Source: a bacterium
Lineage (GTDB): Bacteria; Actinomycetota; Thermoleophilia; Solirubrobacterales; 70-9
Assembly: GCA_023251935.1 (NCBI GenBank)
Contig: JAHEXV010000001.1
Location: 36,885 to 100,884 of the forward strand
Direction of reading: 5' to 3'
Length of the DNA stretch: 64,000 nucleotides
A program made the position numbers and the translations under genes. Below, piece after piece: positions 8,207 through 15,778 of this stretch. Each line of letters starts with the position of its first letter. The first letter of the stretch is position 1. The notes beneath the pieces were generated by a model. That model saw nothing but the letters and a program-made list of their open reading frames with translations, did no database searches and was not told the DNA's origin.

Positions 8207-9277
8207 CTACTGGGCGCATTCCCAGGCGCTGGCCCCGGAATCCGCCCAGATCTGGGCGGCAACCTGGCTCTGCTGCTGCGGCGAGGCGTCCTGGGGCGCC
8301 CCGCTGCCTCCGTACAGGCGCCAGGTCGAGGGCAGGATCTGGTAGGCCCCACCGGCCCCCGAGGAGGGGTTGACCGCGTTGAAGTTGCCGCCCGACTCGC
8401 ACATCACGATCGCCTGCGGGATCGCCCATTGGCCGACCCAACTGGAGACCGTCTGCTGCGCCTGGGCGGCGGCGGCCTGCTGGCTTTGCTGCGCCTGGAT
8501 CTGCTGAAGCTGCGTGACCTGCTGCTCCCACCCCGCGACTTGTGAGCGCAGGCTCGAGGCCGCGGCCGCCTCCTGCTGGCGGGCCTGGTCGAGCTGGGCC
8601 GCCTGGGCCTCGGCGTTGGCCCGGACCGAGGCGATCTGGTCGCGGGCGGTGGCGATGCGCTGATTGAACGCGATCTGCTCGGCCCTCGCCTGCCGGACCT
8701 GGGTGAGCTGGGCCGCGACCACGTTGCGCAGCTGGCGCACGCGGGCGGCGAGCGACGCGTCCGCGTCCTCGATTCGGCCGACCAGCTCCGCCCGGTTGGC
8801 GAGATCGTCGAAGCCCCTGGCGCTGAGCAGCAGCTCGGTCAGGTCGGGCGCGTCGCCCTGGTAGATCGAGACCAACCGTTGCGACAGGGCCGTCAGCGCG
8901 CGGCGCAAGCTGGCCCGAGCCCTGGCCAGCCGCGCCTGGGTCTGCGCGACTCGGGCCTCGAGCTCGGCCTGGCGCTGCTCGCCCTGCGCGAGCACGCCCG
9001 AGAGCTGGGCCTCTCGTTGGGCGGCCGCCGCGGCCTGCTGGCGCGCCGCCGCGACCTGGCCCGCCTTGGCGTCGATGTCCGCCGCCAGGCTCTGTGCCTG
9101 CGACTGGGCGGAGGAGATCTGCGAGTTGAGCTCGGTGACGCTCTGCGCACCGGCGCTGGCGGCCGCGAGGGCCAGGACCGCGCCCGCCGCGAGAGCTGCG
9201 AGCAGCATGACGACGCCCCCCCGAAACCTGGCCGGGCGGCGACCACTGGGCGAACGCGTGTAGCTCTTCGACTCCAT
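8207..9277 (-). CDS. Secreted Rpf-like cell-wall hydrolase with coiled coil
   Basis: 356 aa. An N-terminal signal sequence (MLLAALAAGAVLALAAA ending SAGAQS) precedes about 220 residues of Gln/Ala-rich coiled coil, similar to the PcsB/NlpC-partner type. The last 79 residues form a compact lysozyme-like domain of the resuscitation-promoting-factor/transglycosylase group: WAIPQAIVMCESGGNFNAV, SSGAGGAYQILPSTW, with catalytic Glu294 and cysteines 293 and 354 that could pair. It should cleave peptidoglycan outside the membrane. The ATG at 9277 touches the GAAGGA end of the riboswitch, so the start could be later, for example at the Met before LLAAL. Expression is predicted to be controlled by c-di-AMP. 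Confidence 0.88.
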   Translation of the reverse strand: MESKSYTRSPSGRRPARFRGGVVMLLAALAAGAVLALAAASAGAQSVTELNSQISSAQSQAQSLAADIDAKAGQVAAARQQAAAAAQREAQLSGVLAQGEQRQAELEARVAQTQARLARARASLRRALTALSQRLVSIYQGDAPDLTELLLSARGFDDLANRAELVGRIEDADASLAARVRQLRNVVAAQLTQVRQARAEQIAFNQRIATARDQIASVRANAEAQAAQLDQARQQEAAAASSLRSQVAGWEQQVTQLQQIQAQQSQQAAAAQAQQTVSSWVGQWAIPQAIVMCESGGNFNAVNPSSGAGGAYQILPSTWRLYGGSGAPQDASPQQQSQVAAQIWADSGASAWECAQ

Positions 9278-9279
9278 CC

Positions 9280-9440
9280 TTCGTATGCCTACGGGGTTAG
9301 CTGTCGGGCTCGCGCCGAAGGACTGGCGCTACGCGGCGGTGGCCGCGATTCGCCCCCGGGGCATCTCCGCGTCAGCGGTGCCTGGCCCCAGCGGTTCCCC
9401 CGCTCCCTCGGGATGGGCCCAAAGGATTCGGCGGTGAAAG
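9280..9440 (-). promoter_or_regulatory. c-di-AMP (ydaO-yuaA) riboswitch
   Basis: Read on the minus strand, the leader of the Rpf-like gene has the ordered conserved blocks of the ydaO class: TCACCGCCGAATCC, then GGGAGCGGGGGAACC, then GGGGGCGAATC, then GAGCCCGACAGCTAACCCCG with GTAGGC and a final GAAGGA. A variable hairpin (GCGCCAGTCCTTCGGCGC) sits where this class tolerates length change. In actinobacteria this RNA is known ahead of rpf and NlpC/P60 genes and switches expression off when c-di-AMP is bound. Its last block merges with the ribosome site of the gene, so control of translation is possible as well as termination. Confidence 0.9.
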
Positions 9441-9449
9441 GCGAGCGGC

Positions 9450-9478
9450 ATCCTAGCGAATCGTTAGCGAGTTATGAA
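9450..9478 (-). promoter_or_regulatory. Predicted promoter of the riboswitch/Rpf-like transcript
   Basis: On the minus strand TTCATA (9478-9473) and TAGGAT (9455-9450) are separated by 17 bp. Each matches four of six positions of the housekeeping -35 and -10 boxes. The start of transcription would fall near 9443, just ahead of the riboswitch 5' end. Confidence 0.5.
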
Positions 9479-9482
9479 TCCA

Positions 9483-9517
9483 GGGCCCGCCGGCGGGCCC
9501 TTGCAGGAGGTCCTGCA
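9483..9517 (-). terminator. Two stacked perfect palindromes after the argG unit
   Basis: GGGCCCGCC-GGCGGGCCC at 9483-9500 is an 18-bp perfect palindrome, and TGCAGGA-GG-TCCTGCA at 9502-9517 directly adjoins it. They lie downstream of the small membrane gene on the minus strand and just before the riboswitch promoter, so they probably separate the two transcripts. No U-tract follows, so termination may need another factor. Confidence 0.5.
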
Positions 9518-9554
9518 GGCACGCCGAGGCGGCCTGCGCGGGGGCGCGCCCGGT

Positions 9555-9749
9555 TCAGCCCTCGGGCGGCTCGCGGGTCATCGCCACGTAGCCTGCGACC
9601 GCCGCGGCGGCGATGCCGAGCGCGGCCGCGATTCGGATCTGTCGCCGGTAGCGGACCCGAACGAACCAGACCACGAGACGTCCGAGCAGGCGACCCCGGA
9701 TCACCCGCATCACCAGGCGTCCAATCAGCTCGTAGATGGCGGCCGTCAT
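9555..9749 (-). CDS. Small membrane protein coupled to argG
   Basis: 64 aa. The N-terminal half is amphipathic and Arg-rich (LIGRLVMRVIRGRLLGRLVVW), followed by RYRRQ and one clear transmembrane helix (AAALGIAAAAVAGYVAM). The ATG overlaps the argG stop by 4 bp, which supports real translation. No family is recognised. An inner-membrane anchor or a small regulatory peptide is possible; a link to arginine synthesis is only positional. Confidence 0.6.
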   Translation of the reverse strand: MTAAIYELIGRLVMRVIRGRLLGRLVVWFVRVRYRRQIRIAAALGIAAAAVAGYVAMTREPPEG

Positions 9750-11035
9750 TCGCCTTCCCCCTTCCGACCGTGATCGCTCGCTCGGGCCCGGATCCGGTGC
9801 GCCATCCGGCTCTGGAGCGTGAACAGCTCGATGAACCCGGGGCTCGCGGCCTGGCTGAACTCGCCCTCGGACTCGCCGAACGAGGCCAGCGAGCGGTCAT
9901 AGAGCGCGTGCGGGGAGCTCCGCGCCACCGGCGTCGCCGACCCCTTGTAGAGCCTCATCGCGACCTCCCCGGTGACCAGCTGGTTGGCCGAGTCCATGTA
10001 GGCGTCGAGGTCGAGGCGCAGCGGCTCATGCCAGAGCCCGGCGTAGCACAGGTACGCCCACTTGTCCTCGAGCGCGCGCTTGAAGTTGTTCTGGTGAATC
10101 GTCGAGACCAGCTTCTCGAGCTCGCGATGGGCCGGCAGGATGATCGCAGCCGCGGGCACCTCGTACACGTCCCGGATCTTCAGGCCGACGATGCGGTCCT
10201 CGACCTGGTCGACGATCCCCACTCCGTGCCGCATGCCGAGCTCGGCGGCCCGCTCGAGCAGCTCGACGAGCCCGAGCTCGGCGCCGTCGAGGGTCACTGG
10301 GCAGCCTCGCTCGAAGCCGACCCGGACGAGCTCGGGCTCGTCCGGGGCTTCGGTCGGCAGGGTGACCAGACGGAAGACGTCGTCGGGCGTCGGCGCGTTG
10401 AGGTCCTCGATCGCCCCTCCTTCCGAGGAGCGTCCCCAGAGGTTGTCGTCGATCGAGTAGGGCGGGGCCTCCGTCCCGCCCTTGACCGGAATGCCGTGGG
10501 CGCGCGCGTAGGTGATCTCCTCCTCGCGACCCATCCGCCACTCGCGGACCGGCGCGATCACCTTCAGCTCGGGGTCGAGCGTCGCCACCGTCGCCTCGAT
10601 GCGCACCTGGTCGTTGCCCTTGCCCGTGCAACCGTGGGCGACCGTGTCGCACCCCTTCGCACGGGCGTGCTCGACCGCGAGCTTGGCGATCAGGGGGCGC
10701 CCGAGCGCCGTGAACAGGGGGTAGCCCCCGCCATAGAGGGCGTTCGCCTTGATCGCCGGCGACACGTAGTCGCGGGCGAACTCCTCGCGGGCATCGACGA
10801 CGATCGCGTCGACGACCCCGAGGTCTCGCGCCTTGCCGACCACCACGTCCCAGTCCTCCGCCGGCTGGCCGAGGTCGACGGTCAGGGTGACCACCTCGGC
10901 GCCGTACCGCTCCTGGATCCAGTGCAGCATGACCGAGGTGTCGAGTCCGCCCGAGTAGAGCAGCAGGACCCGCCCGACCCACTCCGGGTCGGCTTCGTAG
11001 GAGGCGGTCCGCTGCGTGGGTGGCCGGTCGCTCAT
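9746..11035 (-). CDS. argG: Argininosuccinate synthase
   Basis: 429 aa from ATG 11035 (ATG 11056 also possible; longer frames run into the divergent sortase gene). It joins citrulline and aspartate with ATP in the cytoplasm, the seventh step of arginine synthesis. The ATP-pyrophosphatase loop is LLLYSGGLDTSVML, followed by AHGCTGKGNDQVR and APVREWRMGREEE, all diagnostic of ArgG. The sequence belongs to the longer ArgG type seen in actinobacteria. It shares strand with argDBJC but lies 13 kb from them, with polysaccharide genes in between. It overlaps a small membrane gene by 4 bp. No argH or argF is in the window. Confidence 0.96.
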   Translation of the reverse strand: MSDRPPTQRTASYEADPEWVGRVLLLYSGGLDTSVMLHWIQERYGAEVVTLTVDLGQPAEDWDVVVGKARDLGVVDAIVVDAREEFARDYVSPAIKANALYGGGYPLFTALGRPLIAKLAVEHARAKGCDTVAHGCTGKGNDQVRIEATVATLDPELKVIAPVREWRMGREEEITYARAHGIPVKGGTEAPPYSIDDNLWGRSSEGGAIEDLNAPTPDDVFRLVTLPTEAPDEPELVRVGFERGCPVTLDGAELGLVELLERAAELGMRHGVGIVDQVEDRIVGLKIRDVYEVPAAAIILPAHRELEKLVSTIHQNNFKRALEDKWAYLCYAGLWHEPLRLDLDAYMDSANQLVTGEVAMRLYKGSATPVARSSPHALYDRSLASFGESEGEFSQAASPGFIELFTLQSRMAHRIRARASDHGRKGEGE

Positions 11036-11063
11036 CGCGGTGGCGAAGTCTCGCATGCGGTGG

Positions 11064-11079
11064 GCGCCCGTACGGGCGC
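11064..11079. promoter_or_regulatory. 16-bp perfect palindrome between argG and sortase
   Basis: GCGCCCGTACGGGCGC is fully self-complementary and sits in the 76-bp spacer between the two divergent start codons, 29 bp before argG. Position and symmetry suit an operator for a dimeric regulator. It does not resemble the AT-rich ARG box of ArgR. Confidence 0.4.
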
Positions 11080-11111
11080 GGTACGACGAGGCCGTGCGCC
11101 ATGATCCCGGA

Positions 11112-11795
11112 ATGCACCGGTTGCTTCGGGTCGCGTCCGTGGCGCTGATCACCGCCGGGGTGGTGATCCTCGCCGACGTGGCCGCCACCCTGGGCTGGAG
11201 GGAGCCCGTCTCGAGCCTCTACGGCTCGATCCAGCAGCACAAGGCGGCGAGCGAGCTCGCCGACCTCGAGGCCAGCTTTCCGAGCTCGGCCGGCGTCCGC
11301 AGGGCGGCGACGGTAAAGAGCCGACACCGCAAGGTCGGGGTGCTCGCGGACCTGTTCTCGAACCGGGTCCATGAGGGCCAGGCGATCGGCCGGATCGTGA
11401 TCCCGAGCATCGACCTCGACGTGATCGCGGTCCAGGGCACCGACACCGCAAGCCTCCAGAAGGGCCCGGGCCACTACCCCGAGACCCCGTTTCCCGGCCA
11501 GGGGGGGACGACGGCGTTCGCCGGTCATCGCACCACCTATCTGGCCCCTTTCCGTCACCTCGATCAGCTCGGGGCCGGCGACGCGATCGAGGTCGAGATG
11601 CCGTACGCGACCTTCACCTATCGGGTTCAGGGCACCCGGGTGGTCGCCCCCTTCGACCTCGGGATCATCCACCGGGTGAGCTACGACCGACTCGTGCTGA
11701 CGGCCTGCCATCCCCTGTACTCGGCGTCCGAGCGGATCGCCGCGTTCGCCAAGCTTCAGCGGGTCAGCGACGTCTTGGCCGGCCCCGGCGGGTAG
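11112..11795 (+). CDS. Sortase (class E-like)
   Basis: 227 aa from ATG 11112. One N-terminal membrane helix (VASVALITAGVVILADVAA), then an extracellular linker and a sortase barrel from about residue 90. Catalytic residues are visible: His139 in AFAGHRTTYLAPF, Cys199 in LVLTACHPLYSASERI and Arg208. The enzyme should cut an LPxTG-like signal and attach the protein to cell-wall precursor. The one candidate substrate in the window is the LPFTG protein at 1655-1978. Actinobacterial sortases of this size usually belong to class E (which prefers LAxTG) or D; class cannot be settled by eye. Confidence 0.92.
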   Translation: MHRLLRVASVALITAGVVILADVAATLGWREPVSSLYGSIQQHKAASELADLEASFPSSAGVRRAATVKSRHRKVGVLADLFSNRVHEGQAIGRIVIPSIDLDVIAVQGTDTASLQKGPGHYPETPFPGQGGTTAFAGHRTTYLAPFRHLDQLGAGDAIEVEMPYATFTYRVQGTRVVAPFDLGIIHRVSYDRLVLTACHPLYSASERIAAFAKLQRVSDVLAGPGG

Positions 11796-11818
11796 GGCCG
11801 CCGTGGCCCAGCGGCCGC

Positions 11819-12547
11819 CTAGCGCCGCGGGCCGAGGAGCTCGTCGACGATCGGGGCGGGGTCGCGTATCGCGAGCTCGGCCGCCAGCGCCCGCTCGATC
11901 TCCTCGCGCGAGCTCCCCGCGACCGCCATCTGCGCCGCCCGCAGCAGCGCCGTCTCGCGCCCGTGCGAGCTCGAGCGCCGCGGTGAATCGGGCGCCGCGG
12001 CGCCCTCGGCCTGGCCCGAGACCGGTCGATCGGGCTGCTCGGATCCGGGACCGGGCTCGACCCTCTCCCCCTGCTCGGGCGTTGGCCCCGGGGAAGCCGG
12101 CGGCGCCTGCGGGGATGAGGCGGGTGACAGCTCCCGGCGGCGATCGAGCTCCGGCGGGATCCGCCCGAGCACGGCGGCGATCTCCTCGAGCTCGGCGATC
12201 ATCGCCTCGGTGAGCTCCTTGAGCCGGTCCTCCTGCTGGCCCAGGAGCTCCGCGAGCCCCTTGAGGTCGGCGCTCCAGGCGTCGATCGCCCGCTCGACCT
12301 CCTCGCGGCGCCCGTCCACGTAGCGCGCCGCATCGGCCTCGGCCTCGGCGAGGATTCCCGAGGCCACCCTTTCGGCCCCGTCGACGATCTCGTCGACTCG
12401 CTGCGCCGCCGCGTCCACGACCCGCTTCAGCTCCGACCCCGACCCGGCGCCCGGCGATCGCGCCGGCGGGGCCGGCGAGCTTGCGGCAGCCTGCTCGGCC
12501 CCGAGTTCGGGCTCCGTCCTCTGCTCTGCGCGGTTGAAGATCGCCAC
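11819..12547 (-). CDS. Predicted coiled-coil protein, function unknown
   Basis: 242 aa. Residues about 35-130 are a continuous charged helix (LKRVVDAAAQRVDEIVDGAE through LIAELEEIAAVLGRIP-like pattern), followed by a Pro/Ser/Glu-rich disordered stretch and a C-terminal helical segment ending EIERALAAELAIRDPAPIVD. The architecture recalls DivIVA-like or septum-associated scaffolds, but no DivIVA N-terminal motif is present. No membrane segment or signal peptide is seen, so it is probably cytoplasmic. It converges on the sortase gene (23 bp apart) and diverges from the Wzz/kinase gene, so it may serve surface assembly; that is inference. Confidence 0.6.
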   Translation of the reverse strand: MAIFNRAEQRTEPELGAEQAAASSPAPPARSPGAGSGSELKRVVDAAAQRVDEIVDGAERVASGILAEAEADAARYVDGRREEVERAIDAWSADLKGLAELLGQQEDRLKELTEAMIAELEEIAAVLGRIPPELDRRRELSPASSPQAPPASPGPTPEQGERVEPGPGSEQPDRPVSGQAEGAAAPDSPRRSSSHGRETALLRAAQMAVAGSSREEIERALAAELAIRDPAPIVDELLGPRR

Positions 12548-12735
12548 TTCCCCTGAAACAACGGGTGGCGAGCGATTCTACTCGCGGCTCGCAAGCCGGA
12601 TTGCGGTTCTCGTGCCCGCCCGCGCCGGATCCGAGATCTATTCAGGACGACCGAAAACGACGCACGCGGGGTTTCCTCGACTGTCACAATCACCCCGCAC
12701 GAGGAGCTTTGGCGCAACGCGAATCACAGCGAGGC

Positions 12736-14337
12736 ATGGGCCCATCCGGTGCGGACTGGCTGCAGCCGCCCGCGCAGGAGAAGGGCCTCGCGGGCTACGT
12801 GCAGACCCTGCGCGAGCGCCTCTGGCTGATCGTGCTCGCGGTCGTGGTCACGACCGGGGCGTCGATCCTCTACGTCGCCACCGCCTCGAAGACCTATGAG
12901 GCCGAGTCGGACATCCTGGTGACGCCGGTGCCGCAGCAGAGCGATCTGCTGTCAAGCCTGGGGCTGATCCAGCAATCCGCCGATCCGGTGCGCGAGATCG
13001 AGACCGTCGCCCGGTTCATCGACACCAACGAGGTCGCTGCGCAGGCCCAGAAGAAGATGCCCCCCGGGATCCCCGAGGCAGCGGAAACCCCCCAGAACCT
13101 GCTCGATCACATCAGCACCGAGCCGGTCGCCGACAGCAACATCGTCGCGGTGACCGCCAAGGCGTCGACCGCCGACGACGCCGCCGAGCTGGCGAACGTC
13201 TTCGTCAGCTCGGCGATCAGCTACCGGACCGCCCAGCTCCATGACCGGGTCGCGACCGCTGCCCAGGGGATCGAGGCCCAGCTGAAGCAGAACCCTCCGG
13301 ACGCGAGGAGCCTCGAGGCCCAGCTCTCGCAGCTGAACCGGCTCGAGAACAGCCCCGATCCGACCGTCCAGGCGGCCACCAAGGCGGTGCCGCCGACCTC
13401 CCCGTCGTCCCCGAGACCCGTGCTCAGCATCGCCGGTGGGCTGCTGGTCGGCCTGGTGCTGGGAATCGGGGGGGCCTTCGCCTACCAGGCGCTCGATCCC
13501 CGGTTGAGCCGCGAGGAGCAGCTCCGCGCCCGATTCAGGCTGCCGATCCTGGCCCGGGTCCCAAGGGAGTCGCGGGCACAGCGCAATCAGCCGATCTCCC
13601 CGGAGGGCCTGTCGCCCGGAGCGACCGAGGCCTACCGCGCGCTGCGTGCCTCGCTGGGCAAGGGTCGCGCCAACGACGGGCGGGCCCAGGCGGTCCTGGT
13701 CACCAGTCCGTCGGCCTCGGAGGGCAAGACGACCACCGCGATCAACCTGGCGGCGTCGCTCGCCGTCGCCGGGCGCAACGTGATCCTGATCGACGGCGAT
13801 CTTCGAAAGCCCGAGGTGGGCCCGGCCCTGGGGGTGGAGAGCCCCCAAGGCCTGGTCGCCGTCCTGCTCGGCGAGGCGAGCCTGGACGACGCTCTGGTCG
13901 CCTCCCCCGAGCTGCCGAACCTGAAGCTGCTGCTGGCCGAGCAGACGGCCCCCTGGACCTCCGAGATCTTCTCGCTGCCGACCACCCAGCCGCTCGTGGA
14001 CGAGGCACGGTCGCGCGCCGACTTCGTGGTCATCGACTCCTCCCCCTTGAGCGAGGTGATCGACGCCCTGCCCCTGGCGGAGGCGGTCAACACCGTGCTG
14101 GTCGTCGTCAAGCTCGGCAGGACACGGATGGGCCAGCTGACCGAGCTCGGTGAGCTGATGGCCGAGAACGGGATCAAGCCGGCTGGGTTCGCCGTGGTCA
14201 GCGCCCCGAAGGCCGCCCGCTCCGACTACCACCAGTACGCGGGACGGCCGAAGATCGTCCGTTCCGACGACGGCCGGGTGCCGGAGCCAAAGCGAAAGGC
14301 CTCACCGGCCGGAGCCCGACCCGGCGCGCCGGGTTAG
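12736..14337 (+). CDS. Wzz-type chain-length protein fused to BY-kinase
   Basis: 533 aa from ATG 12736; an in-frame TTG lies at 12709 but is too close to GAGGAG to be served by it. The N-terminal part is a Wzz domain bounded by two membrane helices (LIVLAVVVTTGASILYVAT and LSIAGGLLVGLVLGIGGAF). The cytoplasmic part is a bacterial tyrosine kinase: Walker A SASEGKTTTAINLA (near residue 329), Walker A' VILIDGDLRKP, Walker B FVVIDSSPL. The C-terminus has only two tyrosines close together (SDYHQYAG), a short version of the usual Tyr cluster. It controls polymer length and export of the polysaccharide and heads the run that continues with the Wzy-like gene 18 bp later. Confidence 0.92.
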   Translation: MGPSGADWLQPPAQEKGLAGYVQTLRERLWLIVLAVVVTTGASILYVATASKTYEAESDILVTPVPQQSDLLSSLGLIQQSADPVREIETVARFIDTNEVAAQAQKKMPPGIPEAAETPQNLLDHISTEPVADSNIVAVTAKASTADDAAELANVFVSSAISYRTAQLHDRVATAAQGIEAQLKQNPPDARSLEAQLSQLNRLENSPDPTVQAATKAVPPTSPSSPRPVLSIAGGLLVGLVLGIGGAFAYQALDPRLSREEQLRARFRLPILARVPRESRAQRNQPISPEGLSPGATEAYRALRASLGKGRANDGRAQAVLVTSPSASEGKTTTAINLAASLAVAGRNVILIDGDLRKPEVGPALGVESPQGLVAVLLGEASLDDALVASPELPNLKLLLAEQTAPWTSEIFSLPTTQPLVDEARSRADFVVIDSSPLSEVIDALPLAEAVNTVLVVVKLGRTRMGQLTELGELMAENGIKPAGFAVVSAPKAARSDYHQYAGRPKIVRSDDGRVPEPKRKASPAGARPGAPG

Positions 14338-14355
14338 GGCTCTCGAGGAGGGGCC

Positions 14356-15750
14356 GTGGCCGCCCTCCGGCTGGACACCGAGCGATCCCTGCTGGCGTTC
14401 GGCTTCGCCGCCGTCTGCCTCGTCTTCGGCGTCCTCGCCGGCCTCAATCCGCAGCTGGCGATCGGCGGCGCGCTCGCGCTGGGGTTCCTCGCCCTGGCGA
14501 TCGCCGACCTCACCGCCGGGCTGATCGTCTTCGCGCTGCTCGCCTACTTCGCCCTCACGCCAGGGGCGGTCGGATCCTACGTCAGCGCCCAGGCGGCGAG
14601 CCTGGTGCTCGCCCTCTCGTGGCTGGCTCGGATCGCGACCCGCGCCACGCCGGCCGACTTCTTCTGGTCGCGGCACCCGGCGATCTCCTGGCTCGCCGTC
14701 GCCTTCCTGGCCTGGGTGGCGCTGAGCTCGCTGTGGGCCGAGAACGCCGGCGACACCTCCGCCGTCCTGCTCAAGTACGGCCTCGACGCCCTGCTGTTCG
14801 TGATCGTGTTCGAGGCGGTGCGCACCCCGGCCCACGTCAAGGGGCTGCTCGCCGCCCTGGTCGCGGGCGGCACGGTGGCGGCCGCCTACGGGATCGTCGC
14901 CTCTCCGAACCTGTCGAGCCTGGCCGGAAGCCCGACCGCGGCGACCGATCTCGATCGCCTCGGCGGCACGATCGCCGACCCGAACCTGCTCGCCGCCGTG
15001 CTGGTGGTGGCCTTCGTCCTCGCCGTCGCCCTGGCGGTGACGACCAGCTCGCCAGCGGCGCGGGTGGCGCTCATCAGCGCCGGCGGGTTGGCGCTCTTGA
15101 GCGTCTTCTTGACGGCTTCTCGAGGCGGGCTGGTCGGGCTGATCGCGGCGCTCGGAACGGGGATCGTCCTCGCGCGAGGGCGTCGTGGGGCCGCGATCGG
15201 CGTCGCCCTCGTGGTGGTGGCGGCGAGCGTCGTCTACGTGGGCCTGTTCGACCCCGGGGTCGCGCAGAGGTACTCGACCGCCGACGGGGGCAACGGGCGA
15301 ACCGACCTCTGGAAAGTCGGATGGAGGATGGCCGAGGCCAATCCCGTGCGGGGCGTCGGGGCCGGGAACTTCCGCGACTCGTCAGCCCACTACGTGCTCG
15401 CCGAGCCGGGCTCGATCGAGGACAGCCAGTTCATCATCGACCAGCCCCGCTTCGCCCACAACGTCTATCTCGAGATCCTCGCGGAGCTCGGGGTGGTGGG
15501 GCTGGCGCTCTTCCTCGCCCTGGTCGGCGCGGCGATCGGCACCGGTGTCCAGGCCGCGCGCCGGTTCGCCCGGGTCGGCGACTCGAGCATGGAGCTGCTC
15601 AGCCGCGCCGTGGTGGTGGCGCTCATCGCCCTGCTGGCGATGGACTTCTTCCTCTCCGACCAGTTCAGCAAGCAGCTGTGGCTGCTGCTCGCCCTCTGCC
15701 CCGCCCTGCTGGCGATCGCCAGCAGGCGGCCCGATTCCGAGGCTCCCTGA
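14356..15750 (+). CDS. O-antigen ligase/polymerase family membrane protein (Wzy-like)
   Basis: 464 aa from GTG 14356. About twelve hydrophobic helices with a large loop in the second half. The loop motif GNGRTDLWKVGWRMAEANP, followed by RGVGAGNFRD and FAHNVYLEILAELG, is the Wzy_C/O-antigen ligase signature. It is expected to polymerise lipid-linked repeat units on the outer face of the membrane. It follows the Wzz/kinase gene by 18 bp, the usual partnership of polymerase and chain-length regulator. Confidence 0.9.
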   Translation: MAALRLDTERSLLAFGFAAVCLVFGVLAGLNPQLAIGGALALGFLALAIADLTAGLIVFALLAYFALTPGAVGSYVSAQAASLVLALSWLARIATRATPADFFWSRHPAISWLAVAFLAWVALSSLWAENAGDTSAVLLKYGLDALLFVIVFEAVRTPAHVKGLLAALVAGGTVAAAYGIVASPNLSSLAGSPTAATDLDRLGGTIADPNLLAAVLVVAFVLAVALAVTTSSPAARVALISAGGLALLSVFLTASRGGLVGLIAALGTGIVLARGRRGAAIGVALVVVAASVVYVGLFDPGVAQRYSTADGGNGRTDLWKVGWRMAEANPVRGVGAGNFRDSSAHYVLAEPGSIEDSQFIIDQPRFAHNVYLEILAELGVVGLALFLALVGAAIGTGVQAARRFARVGDSSMELLSRAVVVALIALLAMDFFLSDQFSKQLWLLLALCPALLAIASRRPDSEAP

Positions 15751-15778
15751 GCGCCGGCCAGGCGGCGGGGGCCGGAAT

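Noticed and set aside
8879..11104. A 741-codon plus-strand frame over the Rpf-like gene and argG.
   Set aside because: It crosses a riboswitch, two genes and their junctions; composition is that of a shadow frame.
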